Notes under the pieces: model-generated
What the model was told of the DNA's origin: nothing
Databases searched by the model: none
Seen by the model: the letters and a program-made list of their open reading frames with translations, nothing else
Shown: positions 50,821-63,707 of the stretch, one piece after another
How the letters are laid out: each line of letters starts with the position of its first letter
Numbering within the stretch: the first letter of the stretch is position 1
Translations under genes and position numbers: made by a program
Assembly (NCBI RefSeq): GCF_013416525.1
Contig: NZ_JACCEM010000006.1
Coordinates: 62,001 to 126,000 of the forward strand
Direction: 5' to 3'
Length of the DNA: 64,000 nt
DNA from: Parapusillimonas granuli
GTDB lineage: Bacteria; Pseudomonadota; Gammaproteobacteria; Burkholderiales; Burkholderiaceae_B

Positions 50821-51948
50821 ATGCGTCCATGGAATTTTTCGGCGGGCCCTTCGGCGCTGCCTCTGGAAGTCTTGCAGCAGGCGGCGGCCGAAATGACCGA
50901 CTGGCATGGCTGCGGCATGTCGGTGATGGAAATGAGCCATCGCGGCAAGCAGTTCACCCGGATCCGCGACGAGGCCGTCGCCGACCTGCGTGAGTTGCTG
51001 GCGGTCCCCGACGAGTTCGAAATCCTCTTCATGCAGGGCGGGGCGACGGCCGAGAACGCCATCGTGCCCATGAACCTCATCGGGCGCGGCGGCGCCCACA
51101 AGGCCGACTACATCCTGAGCGGCATCTGGTCCGGGAAGTCCTACAAAGAAGCGCAGCGCTACGGCGATATCGCGGTGGCCGCGACGAGCGGCGCGGCGGC
51201 CGAGATCGACGGCGTCCGGCAGGAACCCTGGACCTGGTTTCCCGCCGTGGCCGAATGGCGCCTGCGCCCGGATGCGGCATACCTGCATTTGTGCAGCAAC
51301 GAAACGATAGGCGGCGTCGAGTTCTCCGACTGGCCGGACATGGCCGCCCTGGGGGCGCCCGGCGTGCCCCTGGTGGTGGACGCGTCCTCGCATTTCCTGT
51401 CGCGCCCCATCGATTTCTCCAAGGCCGCGCTGGTGTACGCGGGCGCGCAAAAGAACGCCGGTCCGGCCGGCGTCACGGTGGTCCTCATCCGCAAGGAACT
51501 CATCGGCCATGCGCTGGCCGTGTGCCCCTCGGCCTTCGACTACGTCAATGTGGCCGAGTCGGGCTCCATGTTCAATACGCCGCCGACCTACGCCATCTAC
51601 ATTGCCGGCCTGGTGTTCAAGTGGCTCAAGCAGCAGGGCGGCGTGGCCGCCATCGAGGCGGCCAACATCGCCAAGGCGCGGCTGCTGTACGACTACCTTG
51701 ACGGCTCCGGCTTCTACATCAACCGCGTCCATGCCGGTTCGCGTTCCCGCATGAACGTGCCTTTCTTCCTTTGCGACGAATCGCTCAACGCCGAGTTCCT
51801 CGCCCAGGCGGACAAGGCCGGCCTGATGCAGCTCAAGGGCCACAAGAGCGTGGGCGGCATGCGCGCTTCCATCTACAATGCCGTGCCGCTGCAGGCCGTG
51901 CAAGCCCTGGTTTCCTTCATGCAGGAGTTCGAGCGTCGCCATGGATGA
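50821..51948 (+). CDS. serC: phosphoserine aminotransferase
   Basis: A PLP enzyme of 375 residues that makes phosphoserine and also serves pyridoxine synthesis. The N-terminus reads [11 protein letters not shown], and the PLP lysine segment is [11 protein letters not shown]. It begins 3 nt after gyrA and its end overlaps pheA by 8 nt, so translation is coupled in this aromatic/serine operon. Confidence 0.97.
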   Translation: MRPWNFSAGPSALPLEVLQQAAAEMTDWHGCGMSVMEMSHRGKQFTRIRDEAVADLRELLAVPDEFEILFMQGGATAENAIVPMNLIGRGGAHKADYILSGIWSGKSYKEAQRYGDIAVAATSGAAAEIDGVRQEPWTWFPAVAEWRLRPDAAYLHLCSNETIGGVEFSDWPDMAALGAPGVPLVVDASSHFLSRPIDFSKAALVYAGAQKNAGPAGVTVVLIRKELIGHALAVCPSAFDYVNVAESGSMFNTPPTYAIYIAGLVFKWLKQQGGVAAIEAANIAKARLLYDYLDGSGFYINRVHAGSRSRMNVPFFLCDESLNAEFLAQADKAGLMQLKGHKSVGGMRASIYNAVPLQAVQALVSFMQEFERRHG

Positions 51949-53026
51949 TTCTTTGCAAGCCCGCCTGCTGCCCTTGCGCCAGCGCATCGACACGCTGGAC
52001 GAACAGATCCTGGAATTGCTCAACCAGCGGGCCGCCACGGCCCAAGAGGTGGGCAAGATCAAGCAGGAATTCGACGAAGACGGCCCGGTGCTCAAGCCCG
52101 AGCGCGAGGCCATGGTGATACGCCGGCTGCAGCAGCTGAACAAGGGGCCGTTCACGCCCGAGGCCATAGACGCCGTCTGGGCCCAGATCATCTCCACCTG
52201 CCGCGGTCTCGAAAGCGTGCTGACGGTGGCCTATCTGGGGCCCCAGGGGTCTTTTTCGGAGCAGGCCGCGCTGGAGCATTTCGGCCATGCGATCAAGCGC
52301 CTGCGCTGCAGTTCCTTCGACGAGGTCTTCCGCGCGGTCGAGGCGGGGCAGGCCAATGTGGGCGTCGTGCCCGTCGAGAACTCCACCGAGGGCGCGGTCA
52401 ATCGCACGCTCGACCTCTTCCTCAGCTCGCCGCTGAAAGTACTGGGCGAAAGATCCATCAAGATCCATCACAACCTCATGACGCGGTCGGGCACGCTGGA
52501 AGGCGTGACGCGCATCCTGGCGCACCCCCAGGCGCTGGCGCAATGCCAGGGGTGGCTCTCGCGCAACCATCCCGAGCTTCCCTGCGACGCCGCGTCCAGC
52601 AACGGCGAGGCGGCGCGCCTCGCGTCCGAGGACCCCACGGTGGCCGCCATCGCCGGCACCATGGCGGCCCACGCCTGGGACCTGCAGATCGTGGCTTCCG
52701 GCATACAGGACGACCCGCAGAACCGCACGCGCTTCCTGGCCATCGGGCCCATCGAGACCCTGCCCACCGGCAATGACCAGACCAGCATCATCCTGGCCGT
52801 TCCCAACCGCGCGGGCGCGGTCTACGACATGCTGGCCCCTTTGGCGGCCAACGGCGTGTCCATGACGCGGCTGGAGTCGCGGCCGGCGCGCACGGGGCAG
52901 TGGGAATATTATTTCTACGTCGACCTGATCGGCCATCGCAACGAACCGCCGGTCGCGCGCGCCCTGGAAGAACTCAAGAAGGAAGTCGCCTTTTTCAAGG
53001 TCCTGGGATCCTACCCCAGGCAATAG
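51941..53026 (+). CDS. pheA: bifunctional chorismate mutase/prephenate dehydratase
   Basis: Makes phenylpyruvate from chorismate. It has 361 residues. The N-terminal chorismate mutase helix bundle is about residues 5-90, the dehydratase ([19 protein letters not shown]) about 95-270, and a C-terminal ACT regulatory domain (about 275-355, [20 protein letters not shown]) carries feedback control by phenylalanine. The ATG overlaps the serC stop (ATGGATGA). Confidence 0.96.
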   Translation: MDDSLQARLLPLRQRIDTLDEQILELLNQRAATAQEVGKIKQEFDEDGPVLKPEREAMVIRRLQQLNKGPFTPEAIDAVWAQIISTCRGLESVLTVAYLGPQGSFSEQAALEHFGHAIKRLRCSSFDEVFRAVEAGQANVGVVPVENSTEGAVNRTLDLFLSSPLKVLGERSIKIHHNLMTRSGTLEGVTRILAHPQALAQCQGWLSRNHPELPCDAASSNGEAARLASEDPTVAAIAGTMAAHAWDLQIVASGIQDDPQNRTRFLAIGPIETLPTGNDQTSIILAVPNRAGAVYDMLAPLAANGVSMTRLESRPARTGQWEYYFYVDLIGHRNEPPVARALEELKKEVAFFKVLGSYPRQ

Positions 53027-53035
53027 GAATGCCGC

Positions 53036-54172
53036 ATGAATACCGCTGAATTGAAAGAGACCGCCCCGGCGCCGGACGTGCCCGACTACATACTGGCGAT
53101 CGCCCCCTACCAGGCGGGCAAGCCCATCGATGAGCTGGCCCGAGAGTTCGGGCTGGAACCCGCCGGCATCGTCAAGCTGGCGTCCAACGAGAACCCGCTG
53201 GGCATGCCCGAGTCGGCGCGGCAGGCCATGGCGGCGGCCGCCGCCTCGCTTGGCCGGTACCCCGATCCCAACGGCTTCGAGCTGAAGTCCGCGCTGGCCG
53301 CGCGCTACGGGGTGCCCGCAAGCTGGATCACGCTGGGCAACGGTTCCAACGACCTGCTCGAAATCGCCTCCCTGGCCTTGCTGGCGCCGGGCCGCGCCAG
53401 CGTGTATTCGCAGTACGCATTCGCGGTCTATCGCCTGGCGACGCAGGCGCGCGGGGCCCGCCACATCGTGGTCCCGGCGCGCGATCACGGGCACGACCTC
53501 GAGGCCATGTTCCAGGCCATCGACGACGACACCCGACTCGTGTTCATCGCCAATCCGAACAACCCCACGGGCACCTTCCTGCCCGCCGGCGAGATCGCGG
53601 ACTTCCTCGCCCGGGTGCGGGACAGGCATGGCGACCGGGTCACCGTGCTGCTGGACGAAGCCTACAACGAGTATCTCGACCCCGAACTGCGCTTCGACAG
53701 CGCCCGCTGGGTCGAGCAGTACTCCAACCTGATCGTTTCGCGCACGTTCTCCAAGGCCTACGGGCTGGCGGGGCTGCGCGTGGGCTTTGCCATCGCCCAG
53801 CCGCGGCTTACCGACCTCATGAACCGGGTGCGCCAGCCGTTCAACGTGAACAGCCTGGCCCAGGCGGCGGCGATCGCCGCGCTGGGCGACACGGCCTTCC
53901 TGCAGCGGTCCTACGAGATCAACAAGGCGGGCAAGGCGGCGCTGGTCGAAGCCTTCACCCGCCTGGGCCTGCGCTTCGTGCCGAGCTACGGCAACTTCGT
54001 GCTGGTGCACGTGGGCGACGCCGCGCGGATCAACCTGGAACTGCTCAAGCGCGGCGTGATCGTCCGCCCGGTCGCGGGCGACGGCTTGCCGGAATGGCTG
54101 CGGGTCTCCATCGGCCTGCCGGAAGAGAACCAGCGCTTCGTGCAGGCGCTGACCGACATCCTCAGCCCATGA
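53036..54172 (+). CDS. hisC: histidinol-phosphate/aromatic aminotransferase
   Basis: A 378-residue PLP aminotransferase, fold type I. Active-site segments are ASNENPLG near the N-terminus, NPNNPTGTF, and the lysine in SRTFSKAYGLAGLRVG. Placed between pheA and tyrA, it probably transaminates phenylpyruvate and hydroxyphenylpyruvate as well as imidazole acetol phosphate. A second hisC copy elsewhere is likely in this family of bacteria. Confidence 0.93.
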   Translation: MNTAELKETAPAPDVPDYILAIAPYQAGKPIDELAREFGLEPAGIVKLASNENPLGMPESARQAMAAAAASLGRYPDPNGFELKSALAARYGVPASWITLGNGSNDLLEIASLALLAPGRASVYSQYAFAVYRLATQARGARHIVVPARDHGHDLEAMFQAIDDDTRLVFIANPNNPTGTFLPAGEIADFLARVRDRHGDRVTVLLDEAYNEYLDPELRFDSARWVEQYSNLIVSRTFSKAYGLAGLRVGFAIAQPRLTDLMNRVRQPFNVNSLAQAAAIAALGDTAFLQRSYEINKAGKAALVEAFTRLGLRFVPSYGNFVLVHVGDAARINLELLKRGVIVRPVAGDGLPEWLRVSIGLPEENQRFVQALTDILSP

Positions 54173-55065
54173 GCCAGGCCGCGAGCGGAGCGGCGCCGCT
54201 GGTGCCGGTGCTGGCGGTGGTGGGGGTGGGGCTGATCGGCGGTTCCTTCGCTGCCGCGCTGCGCAAGCAGGGGGCCGTCGGCCGCATCCTCGGGGTGGGG
54301 CGGCAGCGCGCCTCGGTGATGGAAGCCCGCAAGCTGGGCCTGATCGATGAAATCGCCACCCTGGAGCAGGCGGCCGCCGAGGCGGATCTGATCATGCTGT
54401 CCGCCCCCGTCGGCGCGACGCGGCCGTTGCTCGAAGGCCTGCTGCCTTTTCTGCGCGCCGACACGCTGATCACGGACGCCGGCAGCACCAAAGCCGACGT
54501 GGTCAAGGCGGCGCACGCGGCGCTGGGCGACCGCGTCGGCCAGTTCATTCCCGGCCATCCGGTCGCGGGGGCCGAGAAAGCGGGGCCTGAAGCCGCGGAC
54601 CCGATGCTGTATCGCGGGCGCAAGGTGGTGCTCACCCCTTTGCCGCAGAACCGCGCCGCGGACCGGGAACGCCTGCAGCGCATATGGGAGGCTTGCGGCG
54701 CGCAAGTCATGGTCATGGAACCCGAGGTCCACGACAAGGTGCTGGCGTCGGTCAGCCACGTGCCGCACTTCCTGTCGTCGGTCTTCATGTGGCAGGTGGC
54801 GACGGCGGCCGATTCCGACCTGCGCATGGCGCTGGCCGCCAGCGGCTTTCGCGACTTCACCCGCATCTCCGCGGGCTCGGCCGAGGTATGGCGGGACATC
54901 TTCCTGAGCAATCGCGCCGCGGTCCTGTCCGAGCTGCGCGAGGTCAAGGAAGCCCTGGCGCGGGCCGAACAGGCGCTGGAACACGCCGACGGCCCGGCAC
55001 TTGAAAAATTTCTTGAGCGGGCGGCGACCGCCCGCCGTTTATGGGGCAGCAGGAGCGGAATGTAA
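54169..55065 (+). CDS. tyrA: prephenate dehydrogenase
   Basis: A 298-residue NAD-linked enzyme that makes 4-hydroxyphenylpyruvate. The N-terminal dinucleotide fold has [15 protein letters not shown]. Further segments are [20 protein letters not shown] and [14 protein letters not shown]. The ATG overlaps the hisC stop (ATGA). No separate regulatory ACT domain is visible. Confidence 0.95.
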   Translation: MSQAASGAAPLVPVLAVVGVGLIGGSFAAALRKQGAVGRILGVGRQRASVMEARKLGLIDEIATLEQAAAEADLIMLSAPVGATRPLLEGLLPFLRADTLITDAGSTKADVVKAAHAALGDRVGQFIPGHPVAGAEKAGPEAADPMLYRGRKVVLTPLPQNRAADRERLQRIWEACGAQVMVMEPEVHDKVLASVSHVPHFLSSVFMWQVATAADSDLRMALAASGFRDFTRISAGSAEVWRDIFLSNRAAVLSELREVKEALARAEQALEHADGPALEKFLERAATARRLWGSRSGM

Positions 55066-56387
55066 TGAGCGCATCCGAGCGTCTGGTTCTTGAACCGGTG
55101 ACCCGGGCGGCCGGCCGGCTGCGGCTGCCGGGGTCCAAAAGCATTTCCAACCGCGTGCTGCTGATCGCCGCGCTGGCCCGGGGGGCGACCGAACTGACGG
55201 GCCTGCTCGATTCGGACGACACCCGGGTCATGCTCGCCGCCTTGCGGCAAATGGGCGTCCGCATCGACGACACCGGGCCGGGCCGGGTGCGCGTCCACGG
55301 CGCCAACCCGTTTCCCAACCGGGTCGGCGAGCTGTTCCTGGGCAATGCCGGAACGGCGTTCCGGCCACTGACCGCGGCATTGGCCGTCATGGGCGGCGAC
55401 TTCCGTCTTGCGGGGGTTCCGCGCATGCACGAGCGGCCCATCGGCGATCTGGTGGACGCCCTGGTGGGCGCGGGGGCGGACATCCGCTATCTGGGCGAGC
55501 AAGGGTATCCGCCGCTGGCCATCGGCCGGGGGGCGTTCACCGGCCTGCGGCCCATCCGCGTCAAGGGTTCCGTGTCCAGCCAGTTCCTGACCGCCTTGCT
55601 GATGGCGGCGCCGCTCCATGCGGACGCCGCCGGCGCCCCGGTCGTGATCGAGGTCGACGGCGAGCTGATCTCGCAGCCCTACATCCTGATCACGCTCAAG
55701 CTGATGGAGCGTTTCGGCGTGCGCGTCGAGCGCTCGGGCTGGCGGCGTTTCGTCATTCCGGCCGGCTCGCGCTATGTGTCGCCGGGCAGCCTGGAAATCG
55801 AAGGCGACGCGTCCTCGGCCTCGTACTTCATGGCCCTGGGCGCCATCGGCGGCGGTCCGGTCCGGATCGACGGCGCGGGGGCCGACAGCATACAGGGCGA
55901 CATGGCTTTCGCGGACGTGGTCGAAGCCATGGGCGCGACCGTGACGCGGCACCCGCAGGCCCTGGAGGTCAGCGGCGTCCAGGTGGCGCGCGGCGGCCGC
56001 CTGAAAGCGTTCGACCGGGATTTCAACCTGATACCGGACGCCGCGATGACCGCCGCCGCCATGGCGCTGTACGCGGACGGCCCCTGCGCCTTGCGCAACA
56101 TCGGCAGCTGGCGTGTGAAGGAAACCGACCGCATCCACGCCATGCACACCGAACTGGCAAAGCTGGGCGCCAAGGTGGAGTCCGGGCCGGATTGGCTCGT
56201 CGTCCACCCGGTGCGCGAAGGCGAGTGGCGCGCGGCTTCCATCGCCACCTACGACGACCACCGTATCGCCATGTGTTTCTCATTGGCGGCGTTCAGCCCG
56301 GTGCAAGTCACGATCGAGGACCCCGCCTGCGTGGCCAAGACCTTCCCCGATTATTTTTCCGTCTTCAAGGGCTTGGTGCAGGCATGA
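55065..56387 (+). CDS. aroA: 5-enolpyruvylshikimate-3-phosphate synthase
   Basis: A 440-residue shikimate-pathway enzyme with two lobes. Segments include [12 protein letters not shown] at the N-terminus, [27 protein letters not shown] and the C-terminal RVKETDRI. The start overlaps tyrA (TAATG), and the stop overlaps the next gene. It is the glyphosate target; the sequence shows the ordinary LGNAGTA loop. Confidence 0.96.
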   Translation: MSASERLVLEPVTRAAGRLRLPGSKSISNRVLLIAALARGATELTGLLDSDDTRVMLAALRQMGVRIDDTGPGRVRVHGANPFPNRVGELFLGNAGTAFRPLTAALAVMGGDFRLAGVPRMHERPIGDLVDALVGAGADIRYLGEQGYPPLAIGRGAFTGLRPIRVKGSVSSQFLTALLMAAPLHADAAGAPVVIEVDGELISQPYILITLKLMERFGVRVERSGWRRFVIPAGSRYVSPGSLEIEGDASSASYFMALGAIGGGPVRIDGAGADSIQGDMAFADVVEAMGATVTRHPQALEVSGVQVARGGRLKAFDRDFNLIPDAAMTAAAMALYADGPCALRNIGSWRVKETDRIHAMHTELAKLGAKVESGPDWLVVHPVREGEWRAASIATYDDHRIAMCFSLAAFSPVQVTIEDPACVAKTFPDYFSVFKGLVQA

Positions 56388-57055
56388 CGGCGCCCGCGCG
56401 AATTCCCGTCATCGCCATAGACGGCCCCACGGCCTCGGGCAAGGGCACGATCGCGATGCGCGTCGCGCAGGCGCTGGGCTGGTCGGTGCTGGACAGCGGC
56501 GCCTTGTACCGCCTGACGGCGCTGGCCGTGCTGGAGCAAGGCGTGGACCCGGCCGACGAATCCGCCGTGGCCGAGGTGGCGGGGCGGCTCGACGTCTCTT
56601 TCCACAACGGCGACGTCTTCCTGCGGGGCCGCGACGTGACCCAGGCCATACGCGAAGAGCGGGTGGGCAACCTGGCGTCCCGCATCGCCGCCTATGGCGC
56701 GGTGCGCGAAGCCCTGCTGGGCCGGCAGCGGGCGTTTCGCGTGGCGCCGGGGCTGGTCGCCGATGGGCGCGACATGGGCACGGTGGTGTTTCCCGATGCG
56801 CCCCTGAAGATCTTCCTGGTGGCCGATGTGGAGGCGCGCGCGAAAAGAAGATGTAAGCAGTTGAAGGAAAAGGGATTTTCTGCTAATCTATCTGGCTTAT
56901 TGGAAGATATGCGTTTGCGCGATGAGCGCGATCGCAGCAGGGCTAATGCGCCGCTTGTTGCGGCGCCCGATGCCAAAATCGTGGATTCATCGAATCTGAG
57001 CATCGATGAAACCGTTGCAGTCGTGCTTGGCCACTGGTCGAGCCTGGTGTCCTGA
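56384..57055 (+). CDS. cmk: cytidylate kinase
   Basis: A 223-residue CMP/dCMP kinase. The P-loop is [13 protein letters not shown] (near residues 12-24), followed by [12 protein letters not shown] and [12 protein letters not shown]. Its ATG overlaps the aroA stop (ATGA). The order aroA-cmk-rpsA is widely conserved in proteobacteria. Confidence 0.96.
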   Translation: MTAPARIPVIAIDGPTASGKGTIAMRVAQALGWSVLDSGALYRLTALAVLEQGVDPADESAVAEVAGRLDVSFHNGDVFLRGRDVTQAIREERVGNLASRIAAYGAVREALLGRQRAFRVAPGLVADGRDMGTVVFPDAPLKIFLVADVEARAKRRCKQLKEKGFSANLSGLLEDMRLRDERDRSRANAPLVAAPDAKIVDSSNLSIDETVAVVLGHWSSLVS

Positions 57056-57085
57056 GCGCAAGCCGCCGCCATGGCGGGCTTGCGC
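57056..57085 (+). terminator. hairpin between cmk and rpsA
   Basis: GCGCAAGCC and GGCTTGCGC arms form a stem with a GC-rich loop right after the cmk stop. A weak T-tract (TTGTCTTTTA) follows, so some operon transcripts may end here and rpsA may use its own promoter. Confidence 0.5.
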
Positions 57086-57169
57086 CGGGGTTGTCTTTTA
57101 CTCCACTGGGGCGGGTGTTCCTTCCTGGTGTGTTTTTAACAGCCATTTCCGGCTTATGGATTTAACTTA

Positions 57170-58885
<1,716 letters not shown>

Positions 58886-58890
58886 TCGGC

Positions 58891-59259
58891 GTGACCAAGT
58901 CGGAACTGATTGCGATTCTCGCCAGTCGCTATCCGCAACTGGCGGCGCGCGATACGGATTACGCCGTGAAGACGGTGCTCGATGCCATGACCCAGGCCCT
59001 GGCCAGCGGCCAGCGCATCGAGATCCGGGGCTTCGGCAGTTTTTCGCTCTCCGAGCGCCAGCCTCGCGTGGGTCGCAATCCCAAGTCGGGCGAGAAAGTC
59101 TTGGTGCCCGGCAAGCAGGTGCCGCATTTCAAGCCCGGCAAGGAATTGCGCGAGCGGGTGGATTCGGCCTTCGAAAGCGAAACCAATGCCGCCGCCGGCG
59201 AGCCCGGCAATGCGGCCTTCACGCTGGGGCAGTTCGACACCCGCATCATGCACGGCTGA
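58891..59259 (+). CDS. ihfB: integration host factor subunit beta
   Basis: A DNA-bending HU-family protein of 122 residues, starting at a GTG ([15 protein letters not shown]). The beta-arm [21 protein letters not shown] and [18 protein letters not shown] show the IHF fold. The C-terminal tail of about 25 residues is longer than in E. coli (about 94 residues). It begins 5 nt after rpsA and ends before a clear terminator. Confidence 0.94.
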   Translation: MTKSELIAILASRYPQLAARDTDYAVKTVLDAMTQALASGQRIEIRGFGSFSLSERQPRVGRNPKSGEKVLVPGKQVPHFKPGKELRERVDSAFESETNAAAGEPGNAAFTLGQFDTRIMHG

Positions 59260-59286
59260 CGCACGGGGTCCGACCCCGGGGAACGG

Positions 59287-59322
59287 CAGGCCTCCATTGA
59301 AACGGAGGCCTGTTTTCTTTTT
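59287..59322 (+). terminator. rho-independent terminator after ihfB
   Basis: CAGGCCTCC and GGAGGCCTG arms with an 8-nt loop are followed by TTTTCTTTTT. It closes the rpsA-ihfB transcript. Confidence 0.9.
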
Positions 59323-59391
59323 GGCCCTCCGAGCCGGTTTGCGCGCCAATTCCCTTACAATTAGCGGATTCCCGGTTTATTGGAGTGAATC

Positions 59392-59718
59392 ATGCGTTAT
59401 CTGGTCTGGCTGCTGCGCTTGGCCGTCTTCGTGCTGGTGTTGATGTTCGCCTTGAAGAACACCGGTCCCGTCGACGTCAACTTTTTCGCGGACCATGTCG
59501 TGACGGGCGTGCCCTTGATCGTGGTAATGCTGGCGGTTTTCGTGCTGGGCGTGTTCCTGGGTCTGCTGATCGCCGTGCCCTCCATCATGCGCCGCCGGCG
59601 CGAGGCGGCGCGCCTGCGGCGCGAACTGGCGCGCCTGGAAGAAAAAAGCCGCCAGAACGGCGGCGCCCCCGCCGAGACGCTAGCTCCCGAGGCCGTCGCT
59701 CCGATGGCCCCTCTGTAG
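59392..59718 (+). CDS. lapA: LapA family inner-membrane protein
   Basis: A 108-residue protein with two hydrophobic helices (about residues 4-22 and 38-63) and a charged cytosolic coiled-coil tail (RRRREAARLRRELARLEEK). DUF1049/LapA proteins work with LapB in controlling lipopolysaccharide synthesis. A GGAG site lies 7 nt before the ATG. Confidence 0.9.
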   Translation: MRYLVWLLRLAVFVLVLMFALKNTGPVDVNFFADHVVTGVPLIVVMLAVFVLGVFLGLLIAVPSIMRRRREAARLRRELARLEEKSRQNGGAPAETLAPEAVAPMAPL

Positions 59719-59734
59719 CGCCCGGGGTCGAGCC

Positions 59735-60991
59735 GTGGATTTTGAAACCTGGTGGTTGATTTTCGTGCCCGTGCTGTTCGCATTGGGCTGGATCGCGTCT
59801 CGCGTCGACATCCGGCAGATGCTGTCCGAAACCCGCTCCCTGCCGAATTCCTATTTCAAAGGGCTGAATTTCCTCCTCAACGAGGAACCCGACCGCGCCA
59901 TCGACGCCTTCGTCGAAGTGGCCAAGCTCGATCCGGAAACCACCGAACTGCATTTCGCCCTGGGCAGCCTGTTCCGCCGGCGCGGCGAGATGGAGCGCGC
60001 GATCCGCGTGCACCAGAGCCTGCTGGCGCGCGCCGACCTGCCCCAGGCCGACCGCGAAAGCGCCCAGCACGAGCTGGCGCAGGACTTCCTCAAGGCGGGC
60101 ATGCTGGACCGGGCCGAGCAGGCCTACGAACAGGTGCTCGATACGCGCTTCGCGGTGCCGGCGGTGCGCGCCCTGATCCGCATCTATGAGTCCGAGCACG
60201 ACTGGCCGCGCGCCATCGAAGCGGTCAAGCGGCTGCGCGCCCTGGTGGACGAGCCCGTGCCGCAGCTGGCGCATTATCAGTGCGAGCGGGCCGTGGCCGC
60301 GATGTCGGGCAAGAGCCCCGACTTCAAGGCGGCAAGCGAAGCCCTGGACGCCGCCGACCATGCGGCCTCCGCGCTGCGCGGCGAGGCCGGGCAGGCGTCC
60401 GAGGCCCGCATCGCCATGCTGCGCGCCCAGCTGGCGCGCCTGGCGGGCAGGCCCGAAGAAGAACGCGCCTACCTGGTTTCCGTGCTGGACACCGCGCCGG
60501 AATACGCCAGCCTGATCGCCGGCGAACTGATGGAAAGCTACCGGCGGGTGGGGCAGCAGGAAGAAGGGCTGGCGGTGTTGCAGAACCACTACGTGCGCCG
60601 TCCGTCCCTGGACACCTTCAATGTCGTGTTCCGCGAATTGCGCTCGCAGCAGGGCCACAAGCCGGCCTGGGCGTTCGCGCGCCAGGCGCTGCGCGCCCAT
60701 CCGTCCCTGCTGGGGCTGGATCGCATGCTGGAAGCCGAGCTGGTCCTCAATGAGGATCCCGCGGGGGCCCGGCCCGCCGCGCCCGAAGGCGCCGCCCAGG
60801 GAAGCGCCGCCGACATCGTGGCCGGAGCCGACCTGAGCCTGCTGCGCACGCTCATCCACAAGCATACGCAACGCCTGGACCGCTATGCCTGCCGGGTTTG
60901 CGGCTTCGAAGCCCGCCACTTCTATTGGCAGTGTCCAGGCTGCAATTCCTGGGAAACCTACCAACCCCGCCGTCTGGAGGAAATGAAATGA
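59735..60991 (+). CDS. lapB: lipopolysaccharide assembly protein B
   Basis: A 418-residue protein with an N-terminal membrane anchor (about residues 5-21), a chain of TPR repeats (about 40-330) and a C-terminal rubredoxin-type zinc ribbon (CRVCGFEARHFYWQCPGCNSW). LapB (YciM) binds FtsH and controls LpxC turnover, so balances LPS and phospholipid synthesis. The start is a GTG at 59735. Its stop overlaps hldA. Confidence 0.93.
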   Translation: MDFETWWLIFVPVLFALGWIASRVDIRQMLSETRSLPNSYFKGLNFLLNEEPDRAIDAFVEVAKLDPETTELHFALGSLFRRRGEMERAIRVHQSLLARADLPQADRESAQHELAQDFLKAGMLDRAEQAYEQVLDTRFAVPAVRALIRIYESEHDWPRAIEAVKRLRALVDEPVPQLAHYQCERAVAAMSGKSPDFKAASEALDAADHAASALRGEAGQASEARIAMLRAQLARLAGRPEEERAYLVSVLDTAPEYASLIAGELMESYRRVGQQEEGLAVLQNHYVRRPSLDTFNVVFRELRSQQGHKPAWAFARQALRAHPSLLGLDRMLEAELVLNEDPAGARPAAPEGAAQGSAADIVAGADLSLLRTLIHKHTQRLDRYACRVCGFEARHFYWQCPGCNSWETYQPRRLEEMK

Positions 60992-61917
60992 TGCCGTTCC
61001 CGGCCGTGGCGGTCAGCCGCTCGAAAGTACTGGTCGTGGGCGACATCATGCTCGATCGCTACTGGTTCGGCGAGGTCGACCGGATCTCGCCCGAGGCCCC
61101 CGTGCCGGTGGTGCGGGTGGCGCGCCGCGAAGACCGCCTGGGCGGCGCGGCCAACGTCGCGCGCAACATCGCGGCCTTGGGCGCGCAGGCCAGCCTGCTG
61201 GGCGTGGTGGGCGCCGACGAGGCCGGCGAGAAAGTGGGGCGGCTGGCGGACGAAGCCGGCATACACGCTCGGCTGGTCGTCGACCCGGGCATGCACACCA
61301 CGCTGAAGATGCGCGTCCTGGGCAGGCAGCAGCAGCTGCTGCGGGTGGATTTCGAGGAAGGCCCGGGCCCGGGCAGCCTGGACGGCCTGGAGTCGCAGGC
61401 GCGCGAACTGATCGGCCGGCACGACATGCTGGTCGTTTCGGACTATGCCAAGGGCGCGCTCGCCCATGTCGAACGCCTGATCGCGGCGGCGCGCGAAGCG
61501 CGGGTTCCGGTGCTGGTGGACCCGAAAGGGCACGCCTACAGGCGCTATCGCGGCGCCAGCATCATCACCCCCAATCGCGCCGAGATGCAAGAGGCGGTGG
61601 GGCATTGGGCCGATGAGGACGACCTCGAACGCAGGGCGCAGAAGCTGCGCCGGGAACTGGAACTGGACGCCCTGCTGGTGACGCGCTCCGAGCAGGGCAT
61701 GACGCTTTTCACCGAGGCGGGGCGGCAGCACACGGCGGCCCACGCCCAGGAAGTCTTCGACGTGTCCGGCGCCGGCGACACGGTGCTGGCCACGCTGGCC
61801 GTCACCCGGGCCGCCGGCCTGGACTGGTTCGATGCGGTCTTGTGGGCGAACCGCGCCGGCGGCGTGGTGGTCGGCAAACTCGGCACATCGGTCGTCACGG
61901 CAGGAGAACTCTCATGA
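60988..61917 (+). CDS. hldA: D-glycero-beta-D-manno-heptose-7-phosphate kinase
   Basis: A 309-residue PfkB-type sugar kinase. It phosphorylates heptose 7-phosphate at C1 on the way to ADP-heptose for the LPS inner core. Segments are [36 protein letters not shown] and the active-site DVSGAGDTV. It corresponds to the kinase half only (RfaE1 type); the adenylyltransferase half is not attached. The ATG overlaps the lapB stop (ATGATG). Confidence 0.93.
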   Translation: MMPFPAVAVSRSKVLVVGDIMLDRYWFGEVDRISPEAPVPVVRVARREDRLGGAANVARNIAALGAQASLLGVVGADEAGEKVGRLADEAGIHARLVVDPGMHTTLKMRVLGRQQQLLRVDFEEGPGPGSLDGLESQARELIGRHDMLVVSDYAKGALAHVERLIAAAREARVPVLVDPKGHAYRRYRGASIITPNRAEMQEAVGHWADEDDLERRAQKLRRELELDALLVTRSEQGMTLFTEAGRQHTAAHAQEVFDVSGAGDTVLATLAVTRAAGLDWFDAVLWANRAGGVVVGKLGTSVVTAGELS

Positions 61918-62909
61918 TCGTCGTAACAGGCGGGGCGGGCTTCATCGGAAGCAATCTGGTGCGCGGATTGAACCTGCGCGGTTTCACGGACATCTTGGTG
62001 GTCGACGACCTGACCGAAGGCGACAAGTTCGTCAACCTGGTCCATGGCCGCATCGCCGACTACATGCACAAAGACGATTTCCGGCAAGCCATTGCGCGCG
62101 GCGGGCTGGACGGCGTGGAAGCGGTGTTCCACCAGGGCGCGTGCTCGGACACCACCGAGCGCAACGGCCACTACATGATGGACAACAACTACCGCGTCAC
62201 GCTCGAGCTTTTCCAGCACTGCCAGAGCCGCAAGATACCGTTCATCTATGCGTCGTCGGCGGCGGTGTACGGCGCGGGGCCGGTCTATGCCGAGCACCCG
62301 CGCAACGAGGCGCCGCTGAACGTCTACGGTTATTCCAAGTTCCTCTTCGATCAGGTGCTGCGCCGGCACATGCCGAACCTGACGGCGCCGGCGGTGGGCT
62401 TGCGCTATTTCAATGTCTATGGCCCGCAGGAGCAGCACAAGGGGCGCATGGCTTCGGTCGCCTTCCACAACATGAATCAGTTCAAGGAACTGGGCCATGT
62501 GCGTCTGTTCGGGGGCTGGGACGGCTACGAGGACGGCGGGCAGATGCGCGACTTCATCCACGTCGACGACGTGGTGGACGTGAACCTGCACTTCCTGGAC
62601 CACTCGATGAAGTCGGGCGTCTTCAATTGCGGCACGGGGCGCGCGCAGCCTTTCAACGACGTCGCCATGGCGGTGGTGAATACACTGCGCCAGCATCATG
62701 GCCATGATGCGCTGCCGCTGGAGGAGCTGGTGGAGCAGCAGCTCATCCGCTACATCGATTTTCCCGAAGACTTGAAGGGCCGCTATCAAAGCCATACGCA
62801 GGCGGACCTCAGCCAGTTGCGCGCGGCCGGGTACGAGAAGCCGTTCCGCGACGTCCAGACGGGGGTGTCGCAATACGTGAAGGCGCAGCTCCATCGAGGG
62901 AAGCTGTAG
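61914..62909 (+). CDS. hldD: ADP-L-glycero-D-manno-heptose 6-epimerase
   Basis: A 331-residue short-chain NAD(P)-binding epimerase. The N-terminus [19 protein letters not shown] is the dinucleotide fold, with the active-site [10 protein letters not shown] (Tyr/Lys pair). It makes the L-glycero form of ADP-heptose. An AGGAGAA site and the ATGA overlap with hldA define the start. Confidence 0.95.
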   Translation: MIVVTGGAGFIGSNLVRGLNLRGFTDILVVDDLTEGDKFVNLVHGRIADYMHKDDFRQAIARGGLDGVEAVFHQGACSDTTERNGHYMMDNNYRVTLELFQHCQSRKIPFIYASSAAVYGAGPVYAEHPRNEAPLNVYGYSKFLFDQVLRRHMPNLTAPAVGLRYFNVYGPQEQHKGRMASVAFHNMNQFKELGHVRLFGGWDGYEDGGQMRDFIHVDDVVDVNLHFLDHSMKSGVFNCGTGRAQPFNDVAMAVVNTLRQHHGHDALPLEELVEQQLIRYIDFPEDLKGRYQSHTQADLSQLRAAGYEKPFRDVQTGVSQYVKAQLHRGKL

Positions 62910-63161
62910 GCTAGGGCCTGTCCACGCTAAAAGCCCCTGTCGCGCCGGCCGCATCGGCGCGTTCGCCTCCTGGGGCGCGGCCCGCCCGGCGTGCCGGGTG
63001 GCGCGAGTTGTCCTTTGGTAACTGTGCGCATGGATGCTTTGCCGGAAAACGGCTGTCGCTGCGCGCCCGTTGCCGGGATCATTGCAGGCAGGAGAGGCCG
63101 CCCGGTCGGGTGGCCGGCCCATCCGGGCCGCTCCGCTCACATCCTTCTCAGGAGCCTGCAA

Positions 63162-63614
63162 ATGAATCCCTTTACTGAATCGACCGTGGCGCGTCCGTTG
63201 GCGGAAACGGCGCATGCGAAATACGGTGGACCCTTCACCCGCGCAAGGGCGCCCGGGCGGCGCGCCGGCGCGGGCTCCGGCCTGGCCGCGCTGCTGCGCG
63301 CGGGCGTATTGGCCGGGATATTCCTGCCCGCGCTGTCTTATGGGGTGGACGTCAATTCGGCCACGCCGGAGCAGTTGCGCGGCGTGCGCGGCATCGGGCC
63401 CAAGACGGCGGAGCTGATCATCGAAGAGCGCACGCGCGGCGGCCGCTATGAGTCCATGGACGATCTTTCCGACCGGGTGAAGGGCATAGGGCCCAAAAAA
63501 GCGTCGGCGTTGCAGGCCGCGGGCCTGACGGTGGGCAAGGTGGCGCCGGGCCAGGCGCAGTCTTCGCCGCCGCCTTCGCAGTCCTCGTCACCGCCGCGTC
63601 CGAAGCCGCGCTGA
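63162..63614 (+). CDS. comEA: ComEA-type helix-hairpin-helix DNA-binding protein
   Basis: A 150-residue protein. One hydrophobic helix (about residues 41-59) is followed by two helix-hairpin-helix motifs (VNSATPEQLRGVRGIGPKTAELI and VKGIGPKKASALQAAGL, about 62-124) that bind DNA, then a Pro/Ser-rich tail. In competent bacteria ComEA draws DNA through the periplasm. The long N-terminal stretch before the helix is unusual; AGGAG fixes the start at 63162. Confidence 0.88.
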   Translation: MNPFTESTVARPLAETAHAKYGGPFTRARAPGRRAGAGSGLAALLRAGVLAGIFLPALSYGVDVNSATPEQLRGVRGIGPKTAELIIEERTRGGRYESMDDLSDRVKGIGPKKASALQAAGLTVGKVAPGQAQSSPPPSQSSSPPRPKPR

Positions 63615-63655
63615 AGGGCCATGGGGTCGACCGCCTTCCCCGAGGCGGTTCCCGT

Positions 63656-63676
63656 GCGGCGGGCTTCGCCCGCCGC
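63656..63676. terminator. hairpin between comEA and cysM
   Basis: GCGGCGGGC and GCCCGCCGC form a perfect 9-bp stem around TTC. It follows comEA, preceded by a weaker 7-bp stem at 63630-63649. There is no T-run, so it may be rho-assisted or merely structural. Confidence 0.4.
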
Positions 63677-63707
63677 CGACGTCCCGATTGGGTGTATGAT
63701 TTCCGGC